Assembly (NCBI GenBank): GCA_013204105.1
Contig: JABMOM010000040.1
Span: 1-64,000, forward strand
Direction: 5' to 3'
DNA length: 64,000 bases
Origin: Flavobacteriales bacterium
Lineage (GTDB): Bacteria; Bacteroidota; Bacteroidia; Flavobacteriales_G; Salibacteraceae
In this document: positions 1 to 8,766 of the stretch, one piece after another
Layout: each line of letters opens with the position of its first letter
How positions within the stretch are numbered: position 1 is the first letter of the stretch
Notes under the pieces: generated by a model
Seen by the model: only the letters and a program-made list of their open reading frames with translations
Told to the model about the DNA's origin: nothing
Database searches by the model: none
Translations under genes and position numbers: made by a program

Positions 1-11
1 CCAAGGTTGTT

Positions 12-95
12 CTCGATACATCCACGCCTACCGCGTGGCCACTCGAACTGACATCGGCTTGGGTAAGCCTTCGGCATGCCACTCGAACTGACATC
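12..95. repeat. Intergenic repeat, two partial copies
   Basis: The 18-mer GCCACTCGAACTGACATC occurs at 38-55 and again at 78-95, a 40-base period. The first copy is preceded by TTCTCGATACA (10-20) and a hairpin with arms CCACGC (22-27) and GCGTGG (33-38). Between the copies lies a second small hairpin, GGCTT (56-60) with AAGCC (65-69). The arrangement TTCTCGATAC, hairpin, ACTCGAACTGACA looks like an interspersed palindromic element; from memory similar strings recur between flavobacterial genes, which I could not check. Only two copies are seen and no mobile-element gene is near. Confidence 0.6.
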
Positions 96-128
96 CTTGG
101 AGGAGCCTTCGTACACCACATTCCCCAA

Positions 129-200
129 TCACTTTTCACTTTTAGTTTTTCACTTTTCACCTCCCCTAATCCCTAATCCCCAGTCCCTAATCCCCACCCC
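129..200. repeat. Low-complexity tract of short tandem repeats
   Basis: TCACTTTTCACTTTT-like units (129-160) are followed by CCCTAATCC-like units (about 164-196, three near-copies). The tract ends at the stop codon of the glutaredoxin-like gene. No gene or promoter is visible in it. It is probably a non-coding spacer prone to slippage. Confidence 0.55.
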
Positions 201-439
201 TAGGGTCGATTAGCATGCAGTTGAAAGTGCTCGATGATATCGAGGCCATAGGCCAAGAGTACATCGTCCATGAAAAGGACTGGGTAAATGAAGACGTGTT
301 CGGGAGGGTTATCGCCCTCATCGTCGACGTTGATGATCAGGCATTCTATGTCTTTGCGGCGCAGGTAATCGACTACGTTCGCGCATTGAGCACAATCATT
401 CGACACAAATAGGGTGTAACGCTTAGGAAGGGTGAACAT
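200..439 (-). CDS. Glutaredoxin-like small thiol protein
   Basis: A 79-aa protein with a thioredoxin-fold start: a beta strand (residues 8-13) followed by the dithiol motif C16-A-Q-C19 and a helix, as in glutaredoxins and NrdH-type proteins. A likely cis-proline lies in the strand after HVFIYP. Without a signal peptide it should be cytoplasmic, acting as a thiol-disulfide exchange protein. The CAQC active site differs from the usual CPYC/CxxC glutaredoxin forms, so substrate is unknown. It starts 16 bases after the stop of the upstream TPR/PD40 gene and is probably cotranscribed with it. The fold is supported by the motif only. Confidence 0.7.
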   Translation of the reverse strand: MFTLPKRYTLFVSNDCAQCANVVDYLRRKDIECLIINVDDEGDNPPEHVFIYPVLFMDDVLLAYGLDIIEHFQLHANRP

Positions 440-455
440 CGAGCCTGAGAAGCGC

Positions 456-2039
456 TTACTTGAGGACTAACTCTAGGTTCTTATCGATCTCCGGTTGGAA
501 GGAGCTCTTGCCGAGGATTTTCACCTCAAATGAAACAGGCTCAAACCCCGGTGAATCCACGAATACCTCGAACTCTCCTGGAGGGAGAATGATGACGTAG
601 CGCATGGTCTTTGGATTCGGCGTATAGATTCCATACAAGTCACCAGTAAGTAGGTCGGACACGGTGATCTCAGCAGAATTTACGTCGAAACCTTCTTCCG
701 CACTGGTGATGAGCCCACGCACAACGCTGAACTCACTCTCTACTTCGTTGATCGTGATGCGGTAGATGTCATAATCGCCATAACCATCTTCACGCAAGGC
801 AGACATATATCCATAACGACCCGTTCGAGAAACACGGTAGTTCATGTCATCGTCTACCGAATTGATCGGATACCCTAAGTTACGTGGGTTCATGAAGCGG
901 TTGCTGTCCAAGTTCCACTTGGACTTGAAGATGTCATAGCCGCCCATGGAGAAATGTCCTTTTGAACTGAAATAAAGGAACTCTCCGTCCGGAGAGAGGT
1001 TAGGGAAATCTTCATCTAACTCTGTATTGACATCAGGGCCTGCATTGAAAGGAACGCCCCACTTCCCTGTCGGAACCTTTTTAATGATCCAAATGTCTGT
1101 TCCTCCGTAGCCATCTGGACGGTCGCTTACGAAGTAAATGGAATTGCCATCGGTAGAAAAAGAAGCCGCAATCTCTCGGAACTTACTGTTGACCTTATCA
1201 TCCAATGGACGGATGTTGCTCAGGCGATCATCTGAAAAATCTCCTTGGAAAATATCTCCACTGATGCCTTCGAATCCTTTCATCAGCAGCATGTTTGCTC
1301 CGTCTCCAGACATTCCGACGATTACTTCGCTTTCACGAGGATCATTGGTTGCGCCTGGCATCGGCACACCATCTGTGTACTCTCCGGAGACAACATTTGA
1401 GTAATAGATGTTGGACGCGAAAGTTCCATCGGGCTCCAAAGCACTGCCGTCGTCGCGCTTTGACGTGTATGCGATGAAACGCTCGTCAATGGTGACAAAT
1501 GGAAAGTAGTCTGGGTATTCGCTATTGATATGTCCTCCTAGGTTCTCGAACGTACAGTCCTTCGGAAACTTCATGAGTTCATAGGCGTTCTCACAATACT
1601 CAATCTGCTGTTCCGCATCGTCCAATGTGAACTCAGACCCTAGGTCATGGAACTCGAGGAATTTGTTGAACATATCAATCGCGCGATCAAACTGAAAATC
1701 GTTCTGATACGCCTGGCCCATCAGGAAGTAAACCGTCGAAGCTTCTTCGTCGTAAAAAATGACCTTCTCGAAATAAGGGATGGATTTGATCTTCTCGAAA
1801 TCCGAATTGAGGTAGCACAATCCTGTATTGTAATTGTACTTGAGATCTTCTGGTTCTTCTTGAAGAAGGACTAAGTACTGATTCAGCGCAGCCTTGTAAT
1901 TCTCATTGAAAAAATAATCATCCGCAAGACCTTCATCGCCTTCGATCATCTCCTGATCTGCGTCACTTCCACCCTGCGCAAAGCTGACAGAAACTGTCAA
2001 TAGGCTCAGGATAAGCAGCAAAAGGAATCTTTTCATCAT
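456..2039 (-). CDS. Exported TPR and PD40 beta-propeller protein
   Basis: A 527-aa protein with a signal peptide (residues 1-21, ending SFAQ). TPR-like helical repeats cover about 35-155, followed by PD40/WD40-like propeller blades (about 165-430), recognisable from repeats such as FSTDGNSIYFVSDRPDGYGGTD and NLSPDGEFLYFSSKG. A carboxypeptidase-regulatory-like beta sandwich occupies about 440-527. The order resembles the T9SS-associated protein PorE, but the C-terminal OmpA peptidoglycan-binding domain of PorE is absent, so I do not use that name. It probably sits in the periplasm or at the outer membrane as a scaffold. A -7 promoter element lies 16 bases upstream. The start follows from the signal peptide. 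Confidence 0.75.
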   Translation of the reverse strand: MMKRFLLLLILSLLTVSVSFAQGGSDADQEMIEGDEGLADDYFFNENYKAALNQYLVLLQEEPEDLKYNYNTGLCYLNSDFEKIKSIPYFEKVIFYDEEASTVYFLMGQAYQNDFQFDRAIDMFNKFLEFHDLGSEFTLDDAEQQIEYCENAYELMKFPKDCTFENLGGHINSEYPDYFPFVTIDERFIAYTSKRDDGSALEPDGTFASNIYYSNVVSGEYTDGVPMPGATNDPRESEVIVGMSGDGANMLLMKGFEGISGDIFQGDFSDDRLSNIRPLDDKVNSKFREIAASFSTDGNSIYFVSDRPDGYGGTDIWIIKKVPTGKWGVPFNAGPDVNTELDEDFPNLSPDGEFLYFSSKGHFSMGGYDIFKSKWNLDSNRFMNPRNLGYPINSVDDDMNYRVSRTGRYGYMSALREDGYGDYDIYRITINEVESEFSVVRGLITSAEEGFDVNSAEITVSDLLTGDLYGIYTPNPKTMRYVIILPPGEFEVFVDSPGFEPVSFEVKILGKSSFQPEIDKNLELVLK

Positions 2040-2055
2040 GGGTTCTTCAGAGCGT

Positions 2056-2063
2056 CAAATTTA
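2056..2063 (-). promoter_or_regulatory. Promoter -7 element TAAATTTG
   Basis: On the minus strand this is a full match to the Bacteroidetes -7 consensus TAnnTTTG. It lies 16 bases before the start codon of the TPR/PD40 gene. No TTG at the expected -33 distance is seen. Confidence 0.45.
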
Positions 2064-2090
2064 CGAAAGGACTGCAAAGGAATGCGAAAA

Positions 2091-2519
2091 TTATGAACTA
2101 TGGTCTGCAATGATGACCCAATTACCCGCTAACTTCCGCCAAACCAGGGTGAATCTACCACTCAGCGTATCGCTCTTCCTCAGCAATTTCCACTCTCCTG
2201 TAGCAAATGCTGAGCCACCTCCGGTAAGCTCCACGTTTAGGTCATTGAATTCAAGTTGTCCCATTTTTTCAGGGGTTGGATAAGATCGGTTGTAGCGATC
2301 GAGCGCATCCTGCCATCCTACGGTCTTTGTTTTTCCGCCGGTAAAGGTGAGCTTATCGCTTTGCCAATAACCCTGCATGAAGGCTTCCACATCGCCCCTA
2401 TTCCAGGCAGACACCTGATCCTCCATTACTCGTCGAATCTCTAAAACGTCCTGTTCTGCGGGAGGATTGCACCTAACCATCAGCAACAGGAGCAGCACAA
2501 CCGCACTATACTTCCACAT
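2091..2519 (-). CDS. Secreted NTF2-like (DUF4440/SnoaL) lipoprotein
   Basis: A 142-aa protein with a hydrophobic N-terminus (residues 5-15) followed by C17 in VRCNPP. It is probably a lipoprotein, although Arg at position -1 of the lipobox is atypical. The remainder fits the NTF2-like fold of DUF4440/SnoaL proteins: an opening helix (EIRRVMEDQVSAWNRGDVEAFMQGYW), then a curved sheet ending in VWRKLAGNWVIIADHSS. Members bind small ligands or act as nonspecific folds; no catalytic residue can be assigned. It overlaps the 3-prime end of the DUF2452 gene by 14 bases, suggesting cotranscription. Confidence 0.7.
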   Translation of the reverse strand: MWKYSAVVLLLLLMVRCNPPAEQDVLEIRRVMEDQVSAWNRGDVEAFMQGYWQSDKLTFTGGKTKTVGWQDALDRYNRSYPTPEKMGQLEFNDLNVELTGGGSAFATGEWKLLRKSDTLSGRFTLVWRKLAGNWVIIADHSS

Positions 2520-2955
2520 CTTCTTTCAGGATTTGCCATGTATGATCACCCAGGAGTTTCACTGCCGAAAGGTATTCCCAATTCGGCTTGCTTCGTCCCC
2601 AATCTGCATCAGAAAGCATGGACACTTGATAGCTGCCGTCTTCCTTTTGGTACAAATGGTAGGTATGTCCGACGACAGGCTCAAAGGACATCTTCGATTC
2701 GTAAATCTTTTCCGACACTTCCTTACGGCGATTTAAGTGTCGCACTTGGTCCGCGAGAAGGTCTATTTGTTGCTTGATCTGAGCGAGCTGCTGATCCGTT
2801 TGCTCGTACATCGCTGACAATGCGCGGCTTTTTATTTTGCCTTTGTCTTCTGGCTTGATCAAGGCACTACCCACGTGGTGCGCATATTCGATCAGCCCTG
2901 GGGCATCGGAAACTTTATCGGGATCAATGGGATTCTTAAAGGTGCTTTCTTCCAT
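2506..2955 (-). CDS. DUF2452 family protein
   Basis: A 149-aa cytoplasmic protein of the DUF2452 family (related to human C1orf50). The family pattern is seen as PDKVSDAPGLIEYAHHVGSALIKP, then DKGKIKSRALSAMYEQTDQQ and a helix QIDLLADQVRHLN, followed by a C-terminal sheet region. Function is unknown. I chose ATG at 2955 (MEESTFKNP) because a start at 3006 would overlap the preceding PKD gene and add 17 residues unlike the family. Downstream it overlaps the NTF2-like lipoprotein gene. Confidence 0.8.
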   Translation of the reverse strand: MEESTFKNPIDPDKVSDAPGLIEYAHHVGSALIKPEDKGKIKSRALSAMYEQTDQQLAQIKQQIDLLADQVRHLNRRKEVSEKIYESKMSFEPVVGHTYHLYQKEDGSYQVSMLSDADWGRSKPNWEYLSAVKLLGDHTWQILKEDVEV

Positions 2956-2989
2956 CACACGAAAAATAACAAGTGCTTGGCAGAAGGGT

Positions 2990-5900
2990 TTAGCGGGCAA
3001 GGACAAAGCTGCCCCTCACCTCTCTTTCTTGATCGTCAGATGTCATGTATCGGATCTGATACACATAGGCCGAATTTGGCGCATACTTATCGCTGTTCGG
3101 CATGAATCCGTTCCATTCGAATTCCATGTCTGTACTTTCAAACAATAGCTGTCCCCAGCGATTGTAAATCTCGATTTCGAATAATTTGCCTTCGTTGAAC
3201 CCTTTCACAAACCAAGTATCGTTTACGCCATCACCGTTCGGAGTGAACATAGACGGAATGAACAAGGTCGTGATCGGCGTAATGGTTAAATACCATTGCT
3301 CTCCGACGAAGAATCCACTACCGACGACATCCAGAGAACCAGCGAGCTTAGAAATAGGAACTCTCGCGGTGTCAGCACAGGAATACTCATTCCAAACCAT
3401 TTGCTGCACGGGATAATCTCCTGATTTACGGTAAGTATGAACAGGAGCAAATACGTCTGATGAATCTCCATCACCAAAATGCCACAACCAACGCACCCCA
3501 TAGCGGGATAGATTCTTGAAAGCTACATCTGGGTTATACATATTGTAAGACGTCTCTGCGATATCAAAGTTGGCAACTGGGGCAGGAAGCACCGTTATGC
3601 CGTTTTCAACAACTGAGGAGTGCTTGCACCCAAGGTCACTAGAAGCCACGAGTTTTACCGTGTGGAAGGTCGGAATGATCGTGTCGTTTTCAATGACAAG
3701 ATCAGGATCTGAAAAGACGGAGAATAAGGAATCGTCCATGTACCATTCATAGGTCAAACTTCCATCGCTGATCGTGCTGTTGTTCACAAAACCTACCCTC
3801 AACGGCGAACAACCCACTTCAGGCACAATGTCAAATGAAGCCACGGGCGTTGCAGGAATGGTTACTTCTTTAGACACCTCATCCACACATCCTTTGTTGG
3901 AATGTGCCTCAAGGTTCACGGTATACACGCCTGGAAGCATATAGGCATAGTCAGGATGTTCCGCGTCTGAAGTACCTCCATCTCCGAAATTCCAATAGGT
4001 CTCTGAAATGAGCCCGCTGAACACTTTTGAGGTGTTCGTAAACTGAGACGAATCTTCTGCACATGCGGGGTCGGTGACAAAACTGGCGGTCGGAAGCGGG
4101 AAGATCGAAGCCGTATTCTCATCAAACGTCGTACACCCGTAGTTACTCCACGTTCTCAATGAAACCTGAATATCCTCGAAGACGGTCGTTTGGTAGGTCG
4201 GGTTTTGCACGGTCTGCGTGTCCGAACTATTGAATACCCACTGCCAAGCCACCACTTGATCTCCGCCAGGCGTAACCTGAGGAATGGTAGTTTGATCATT
4301 GAACGGAAGCGGGTCACCCTCGCAAACATTGTTCAACCATCCAAAGGCTGTATGGGGCGTAGGATAGACCCTGATCTCTTTCTCAATCGTGTCTAAACAC
4401 CCGAGGTTAGATCCTACCGTAAGTGTCACAACGTGCTCACCCGGAGTGGTGTAGTTGTGCGATGGAGTAGCTGAAAAAGCCGAATCCCCGTCTCCAAATT
4501 CCCATTTGAAATAGCTCAGGTTACCACTTTGGTTGTAAGAAGCTTGGAGGAAGGAAGTGTTCTGATTGTCGCATACAGTATCCGCAATGAAATTGGCCAC
4601 TGGCAGGTAATACACCTGAATCGTCTTGGTGAAGCTGTCGACACAACCACTGTCGGTGGTGATGGTCAATTGCACATTCTTAGGTCCTGGATTGTCATAC
4701 GTATGCGTCGGCCCTGGGAGCGGTGGGTTGTTGCCTGAGTAAGTGAATGCATTGCCATCTCCATAATCCCAGACCCATTCGGTGATGTTGCCCAAGGCTA
4801 CAACGCTGCTATCGATGAACTGTGTCTCATCATTATGGCAAACGCCCGGCACATAAAAATCTGCTTCTGGCATGGGATGCACGGTAATGGTCTTGGTCAA
4901 GGAGTCATGGCAGCCAAAAGAATCGGTAACAATGAGTTCGATGGGGTATGTGCCGTAATTGTTATAGACGTGGTTCACGTTGATGCCTGTGTATTCAATG
5001 ATGCTGTCGTTGTCTATGTCCCATCCGTTTGCGATGATCGGAAAGGTGGTCGCTGAAGAAACATCTTCTAGTTGCACGGCAAAGCCTTCACAGGCATTTT
5101 CGTAATCGAATTGCACATCAGGAAGTCCGAAAATTTCGATTTCACTTACCGCCGTATCAACACATCCAGCATTGGTCTCGATGATCAACTGCACGGTGAA
5201 CGTTCCTGCAGAGCCATATAAATAGAGTGGATTCTCAAGGGTATCAGTGCCCAAACCATCCCCCATGGTCCACTGCCAATCCACGACGTTTCCTCCCATG
5301 GGTAAATAGGTAGAATCAAGCAACTGGGATGAATCTGCATAGCAACCATCCAGCGCCTCAATGCCAGCAACAGCAGGCGGATGGATGTGGATCTCTTTTA
5401 TCATTGTATCCGTGCATCCATTGATGTCTGTAGCAATGAGCGAGACTAAAAACGTATCGGGATACGCATATATATGCCAGGGGTTCGTGTCGTTTGAAAG
5501 GGTTCCATCACCTAACTCCCAATAAAATGTATCAAGATTAGAGAATGCATTAGCCCCCGCACATCCTCCCGTATCGATGAAGAAAAACTGGGCTGTATCA
5601 CCAAAACAAACGTCCTCGCTTTCAATCTGGTAGTCCACGTATAGCTCATAGTTGAAATTCAGGTAACGAGCAGCTTCTTGACTGTAATTGTAAAACCCAA
5701 AAAGACCAGGCTCAAAACACCCTCCTTGATCAAAAATTGTATCAGAGTCAACCAGAATAACAGCTCTTGTGGGAGTGTAGAGCAATTCGAAGTCATAGTA
5801 GGTATAAGGCACCCAACCATTCGTAGTGGAGTAATCCGTCTGAAGCACATTGAAAGCGGTGCTATTTGTATGAACCCAAAAACTTGGAAATACCGAAGGA

Positions 5901-6358
5901 ATCGTATGATTCCAAGAACCATTCACTTTATCGAGAGAAAATCCCTCTAATGCCGTATAGCCAGAATACGTCTGATTATTTTTCTTCCAGTCAAACAAGT
6001 AATACTCATGATCCATCCAACCCGTAGTCCATGTATAATCCCACGTTTCTTGAAATCCAAATACGAATCCGATGTAATCATCGTCAGAATAATTTTCAAC
6101 CCGAAAAGTGCCCGTAACCCTGACATTGATAAGTGTGTCAGGACCAACAAACATCGTTGGAAAGTTCGTGTTACAACCTGATAGTAACTGTGTCCCGCTT
6201 GATTGAATAAGCCATGGAGCATTGAAGCAAACCGCACTATCTCCGGTAGATTCCCAAGTGTTGAAATTAACCGTCTGAACGCATTGAGCACTTACAGAGC
6301 CGATGGCTGCAAAGGTCAGAATACAAATTAGAAATGGAATAAAGTGCTTCAGGTTCAT
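2990..6358 (-). CDS. Giant PKD-repeat surface protein, T9SS type B
   Basis: A 1122-aa secreted protein. Residues 1-24 are a signal peptide (ending VSAQ). About 30-240 resemble the thrombospondin C-terminal lectin-like fold (DDDYIGFVFGFQ, YYLFDWKKNNQ, GLFGFYNYSQEAARYLNF). I count nine PKD-like domains, about 250-1020, each around 80 residues with WxFGDG or variants and a paired Cys. The last 90 residues are a T9SS type B (gliding-motility-associated) tail: FTPNGDGVNDTW, IEIYNRWGQLLFES, ending GSFVLAR. It is probably exported by T9SS and held on the surface or released as an adhesin or binding protein. A -7 element lies 11 bases upstream. Confidence 0.9.
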   Translation of the reverse strand: MNLKHFIPFLICILTFAAIGSVSAQCVQTVNFNTWESTGDSAVCFNAPWLIQSSGTQLLSGCNTNFPTMFVGPDTLINVRVTGTFRVENYSDDDYIGFVFGFQETWDYTWTTGWMDHEYYLFDWKKNNQTYSGYTALEGFSLDKVNGSWNHTIPSVFPSFWVHTNSTAFNVLQTDYSTTNGWVPYTYYDFELLYTPTRAVILVDSDTIFDQGGCFEPGLFGFYNYSQEAARYLNFNYELYVDYQIESEDVCFGDTAQFFFIDTGGCAGANAFSNLDTFYWELGDGTLSNDTNPWHIYAYPDTFLVSLIATDINGCTDTMIKEIHIHPPAVAGIEALDGCYADSSQLLDSTYLPMGGNVVDWQWTMGDGLGTDTLENPLYLYGSAGTFTVQLIIETNAGCVDTAVSEIEIFGLPDVQFDYENACEGFAVQLEDVSSATTFPIIANGWDIDNDSIIEYTGINVNHVYNNYGTYPIELIVTDSFGCHDSLTKTITVHPMPEADFYVPGVCHNDETQFIDSSVVALGNITEWVWDYGDGNAFTYSGNNPPLPGPTHTYDNPGPKNVQLTITTDSGCVDSFTKTIQVYYLPVANFIADTVCDNQNTSFLQASYNQSGNLSYFKWEFGDGDSAFSATPSHNYTTPGEHVVTLTVGSNLGCLDTIEKEIRVYPTPHTAFGWLNNVCEGDPLPFNDQTTIPQVTPGGDQVVAWQWVFNSSDTQTVQNPTYQTTVFEDIQVSLRTWSNYGCTTFDENTASIFPLPTASFVTDPACAEDSSQFTNTSKVFSGLISETYWNFGDGGTSDAEHPDYAYMLPGVYTVNLEAHSNKGCVDEVSKEVTIPATPVASFDIVPEVGCSPLRVGFVNNSTISDGSLTYEWYMDDSLFSVFSDPDLVIENDTIIPTFHTVKLVASSDLGCKHSSVVENGITVLPAPVANFDIAETSYNMYNPDVAFKNLSRYGVRWLWHFGDGDSSDVFAPVHTYRKSGDYPVQQMVWNEYSCADTARVPISKLAGSLDVVGSGFFVGEQWYLTITPITTLFIPSMFTPNGDGVNDTWFVKGFNEGKLFEIEIYNRWGQLLFESTDMEFEWNGFMPNSDKYAPNSAYVYQIRYMTSDDQEREVRGSFVLAR

Positions 6359-6369
6359 CTGTTGGAACT

Positions 6370-6377
6370 CAAATATA
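6370..6377 (-). promoter_or_regulatory. Promoter -7 element TATATTTG
   Basis: A full TAnnTTTG match on the minus strand, 11 bases upstream of the PKD giant. The -33 partner is not clear. Confidence 0.4.
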
Positions 6378-6448
6378 CGTCGTTGGTTGTATTTGGAACG
6401 CAGGAAATAGGGTTTGGTTGGCTCTCCTCCTCCGTTAATCGAAAATAT

Positions 6449-7870
6449 TTACAATCCGTACTTGTCGATCAGATATACCAAGGCAGCGATAGAGGCCGTT
6501 CCGAGCTCAAGTTCCCTCTTATTTACCTGATCAAAAGTGTCATTGGCGGAATGGTGGTGGTCAAAGTAACGTTGGCTATCAGGAACGAAACCGATGAGCA
6601 CGTTGTCGTCTGTTTTGAGCGGACCGATGTCTGCACCGCTTCCACCCTCTTCTACTTGGTGGATTCCGAATTTATCCAAGACCTTTTCCCAACTCAGCAT
6701 TTTCTCTAGCTGCGCCTCTGATCCGTCTACATGAAAACCTCTTGGTGTAAAACCGCCCCTGTCTGATTCGATGGCTGCAATGTGGGTTTCGCCTGAAGTT
6801 TCGGCCCACTCTCCGTATTTCTTTGCTCCCCTCAGACCATTCTCCTCGTTCATGAAAAACACGACCCGAACGGTATTCTTTGGCGCGTAGCCAATCTTGT
6901 TGAGCAATTCCAGTACGCCCAACGACTGCATCACTCCAGCGCCATCGTCGTGCGCTCCGTGCCCTACATCCCAACTATCTAAGTGACCGCCAACTACAAT
7001 GACGCGATCCGGGTGCTCACTTCCCTTTATTTCTCCGATAACATTGAATGATTCTTTATCCGGCAAGGTCTGGCAGCTTTGGCGCATCATCACCTTGACT
7101 TCCTGACTCTCTGCCAAAAGCCTGCTGAGGGTCTCTGCATCCTGCGTGCTCACCGCAGCGGCAGGGATGCTATCGATGCCCTCGTCATACTTCATGCTGC
7201 CGGTATGCGGAAAGTCGTCAATGCGCAAATTGAGGGAACGCACCAAGGCTCCAGCCGCTCCGTACTTCGCTGCTTCCACTGCTCCACCCCAACGGTGTCG
7301 CACACAATGGCCATAGCTGTGGAACGTGTAAAGGTTCTCTGCGTCCATTTTCTCATTGAAGAAGACGATTTTTCCTTCGATCTGCTCTTTTCCAAGTGCT
7401 TCCAGCTCTTCCCAAGATGCTACCTCGATGATCGGAGCGAAGAGTCCGTCCCCTTCTGTAGCAACTGAACCACCAAGAGCCAACACATTGATCTCTCCGG
7501 ACACACCGCTCGAAGTTTTGTAAAATGCCTGTTCGGCTTCTCCCCTTTGCCAAACAGGCACCATCAAAGACTGCTTACGTGCATCCAGTCCAAGCTTAAC
7601 CATGAGGTCGTAGGAGAATTCCACTGCTTGGTCAGCTTGTGGAGAACCGCTCAAACGAGGACCGATGTTCAGGCACATGTCTCCTAACCATTGGTAGACA
7701 TTGCTTTCTGTCAGGGCCAATCGAAAGAATTCGTCAATGGCTTGCTGGTCGTCAAGAAAATCAACGTGGTCAGCGGGTTCAGCTTTACTGAGTTCGGTGG
7801 ATTGCGTCATTCCATTGAAGGAAGTCGCCAGCCCGAGACTGAACAGGAAAAAGGAGGGAAGTAGCTTCAT
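6449..7870 (-). CDS. M28 zinc aminopeptidase/carboxypeptidase Q-like
   Basis: A 473-aa exported metallopeptidase with a signal peptide (about 1-22). A PA-like insert covers about 130-250, and the M28 catalytic domain covers 280-473. The two-zinc ligands of M28 are all visible: H296 (GGHLDSWD), D308/D309 (HDDGAG), E342-E343 (NEENG), D370 (ESDRGG) and H438-H440 (DHHHSANDTFD). The layout and length match plasma glutamate carboxypeptidase/carboxypeptidase Q-like enzymes of Bacteroidota, which trim peptides in the periplasm or outside. The complete ligand set suggests an active enzyme. A TACATTTG element ends only four bases before the ATG, so the mRNA may be leaderless. Confidence 0.9.
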   Translation of the reverse strand: MKLLPSFFLFSLGLATSFNGMTQSTELSKAEPADHVDFLDDQQAIDEFFRLALTESNVYQWLGDMCLNIGPRLSGSPQADQAVEFSYDLMVKLGLDARKQSLMVPVWQRGEAEQAFYKTSSGVSGEINVLALGGSVATEGDGLFAPIIEVASWEELEALGKEQIEGKIVFFNEKMDAENLYTFHSYGHCVRHRWGGAVEAAKYGAAGALVRSLNLRIDDFPHTGSMKYDEGIDSIPAAAVSTQDAETLSRLLAESQEVKVMMRQSCQTLPDKESFNVIGEIKGSEHPDRVIVVGGHLDSWDVGHGAHDDGAGVMQSLGVLELLNKIGYAPKNTVRVVFFMNEENGLRGAKKYGEWAETSGETHIAAIESDRGGFTPRGFHVDGSEAQLEKMLSWEKVLDKFGIHQVEEGGSGADIGPLKTDDNVLIGFVPDSQRYFDHHHSANDTFDQVNKRELELGTASIAALVYLIDKYGL

Positions 7871-7874
7871 GTGC

Positions 7875-7882
7875 CAAATGTA
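7875..7882 (-). promoter_or_regulatory. Promoter -7 element TACATTTG
   Basis: A full TAnnTTTG match on the minus strand whose 3-prime edge is four bases from the ATG of the M28 peptidase. If used, transcription would begin at or inside the start codon. The same octamer precedes three other genes here. Confidence 0.45.
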
Positions 7883-7900
7883 AAACTTGACACGTACCGA

Positions 7901-8707
7901 TTATTGAACGATCAAGCGCTGCTGTGTTTTTGCATCTCTGTTGGAGAGGATCAAAGCATATACTCCCGCTGGAACACCCGCTAGATCTATTCGAGCACTT
8001 GCACTCATAGGCGCCATCTCCAACACCATTCTTCCTTGCACATCAAAGAGCTGAAGATGCTCGATTAGAGCATTTGAGTGCACATTGACATAGGAAGATG
8101 CAGGATTTGGAAATATGGAAAGCTCCGATTCAGCAACATCTTCGGTTCCTAGCAAGTCGAGGACTTTCTCAACAATATCCACCCCGTGATCATTGTATGC
8201 GTGCAGCTTGACATAATAAATCTCTTTGGTGCCATAAGTATGGCAAAGAGAATTTACATTATCGTCGTTGGTGGTGCCATCTCCGAAAAACCAGAACACC
8301 GTATGGGCATTGATCGAAGTATTGGTAAAGCACATCTCCTGCTGATCCCACGTCCACGTAAAATCAGCGATTGGAGCAAGGCAAGAATCCGTGAGGATAT
8401 TCGCCGCGTTGCTTAGAACGTTGAGTCCATTGCTGTCCATCACTTCACAAACGATCACGACGGACGCCACGCCGCTATCGGGGCAATACTCGAGCGATGT
8501 GTCATTTTCACCTTCAATGTCGGTGGTATCCATTCCCATGATTTCCAACCACTGGTATTGGAGTCCACCGCCAACGGCAGCAACGGAAAGGTTTGCGCAA
8601 TCACCAGAACATACCGTCTCACCGCTTGGATGCTGGGTAATGATCGGTTGGGCGAAAAGCATTCCACTGAACAACACAGTGGCAATCAGCAGCATGGACT
8701 TCTTCAT
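7901..8707 (-). CDS. Ig-like/PKD protein, T9SS type A
   Basis: A 268-aa secreted protein: signal peptide (1-19, LFAQ), an Ig-like domain (about 20-110, ITQHPSGETVCSGDCANLSV), a short PKD-like domain (about 115-185, VFWFFGDGTTNDDN) and a C-terminal T9SS type A tail (about 195-268). The tail reads LSIFPNPASSYVNVHS, LFDVQGRMV, GVPAGVYALIL and ends RLIVQ. It is a T9SS cargo of unknown ligand. No promoter match was found in the 59-base gap upstream. Confidence 0.85.
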   Translation of the reverse strand: MKKSMLLIATVLFSGMLFAQPIITQHPSGETVCSGDCANLSVAAVGGGLQYQWLEIMGMDTTDIEGENDTSLEYCPDSGVASVVIVCEVMDSNGLNVLSNAANILTDSCLAPIADFTWTWDQQEMCFTNTSINAHTVFWFFGDGTTNDDNVNSLCHTYGTKEIYYVKLHAYNDHGVDIVEKVLDLLGTEDVAESELSIFPNPASSYVNVHSNALIEHLQLFDVQGRMVLEMAPMSASARIDLAGVPAGVYALILSNRDAKTQQRLIVQ

Positions 8708-8766
8708 AGTAGGAATTTACAAGAGGCGTAAAAGTACTACGCAGACGCATCGCGTAAAGAAGGATG

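Noticed and set aside
38-95. CRISPR-like direct repeat pair
   Set aside because: Only two copies, a 22-base interval containing its own hairpin, and no cas gene; better read as an intergenic palindromic element.
456-2039. Naming the TPR/PD40 protein PorE
   Set aside because: The OmpA C-terminal domain that defines PorE is missing and no other T9SS component gene is next to it.
5947-6291. 114-aa frame overlapping the PKD giant in another minus frame
   Set aside because: The PKD protein runs intact through this region with its signal peptide and lectin-like domain; the extra frame has no features.
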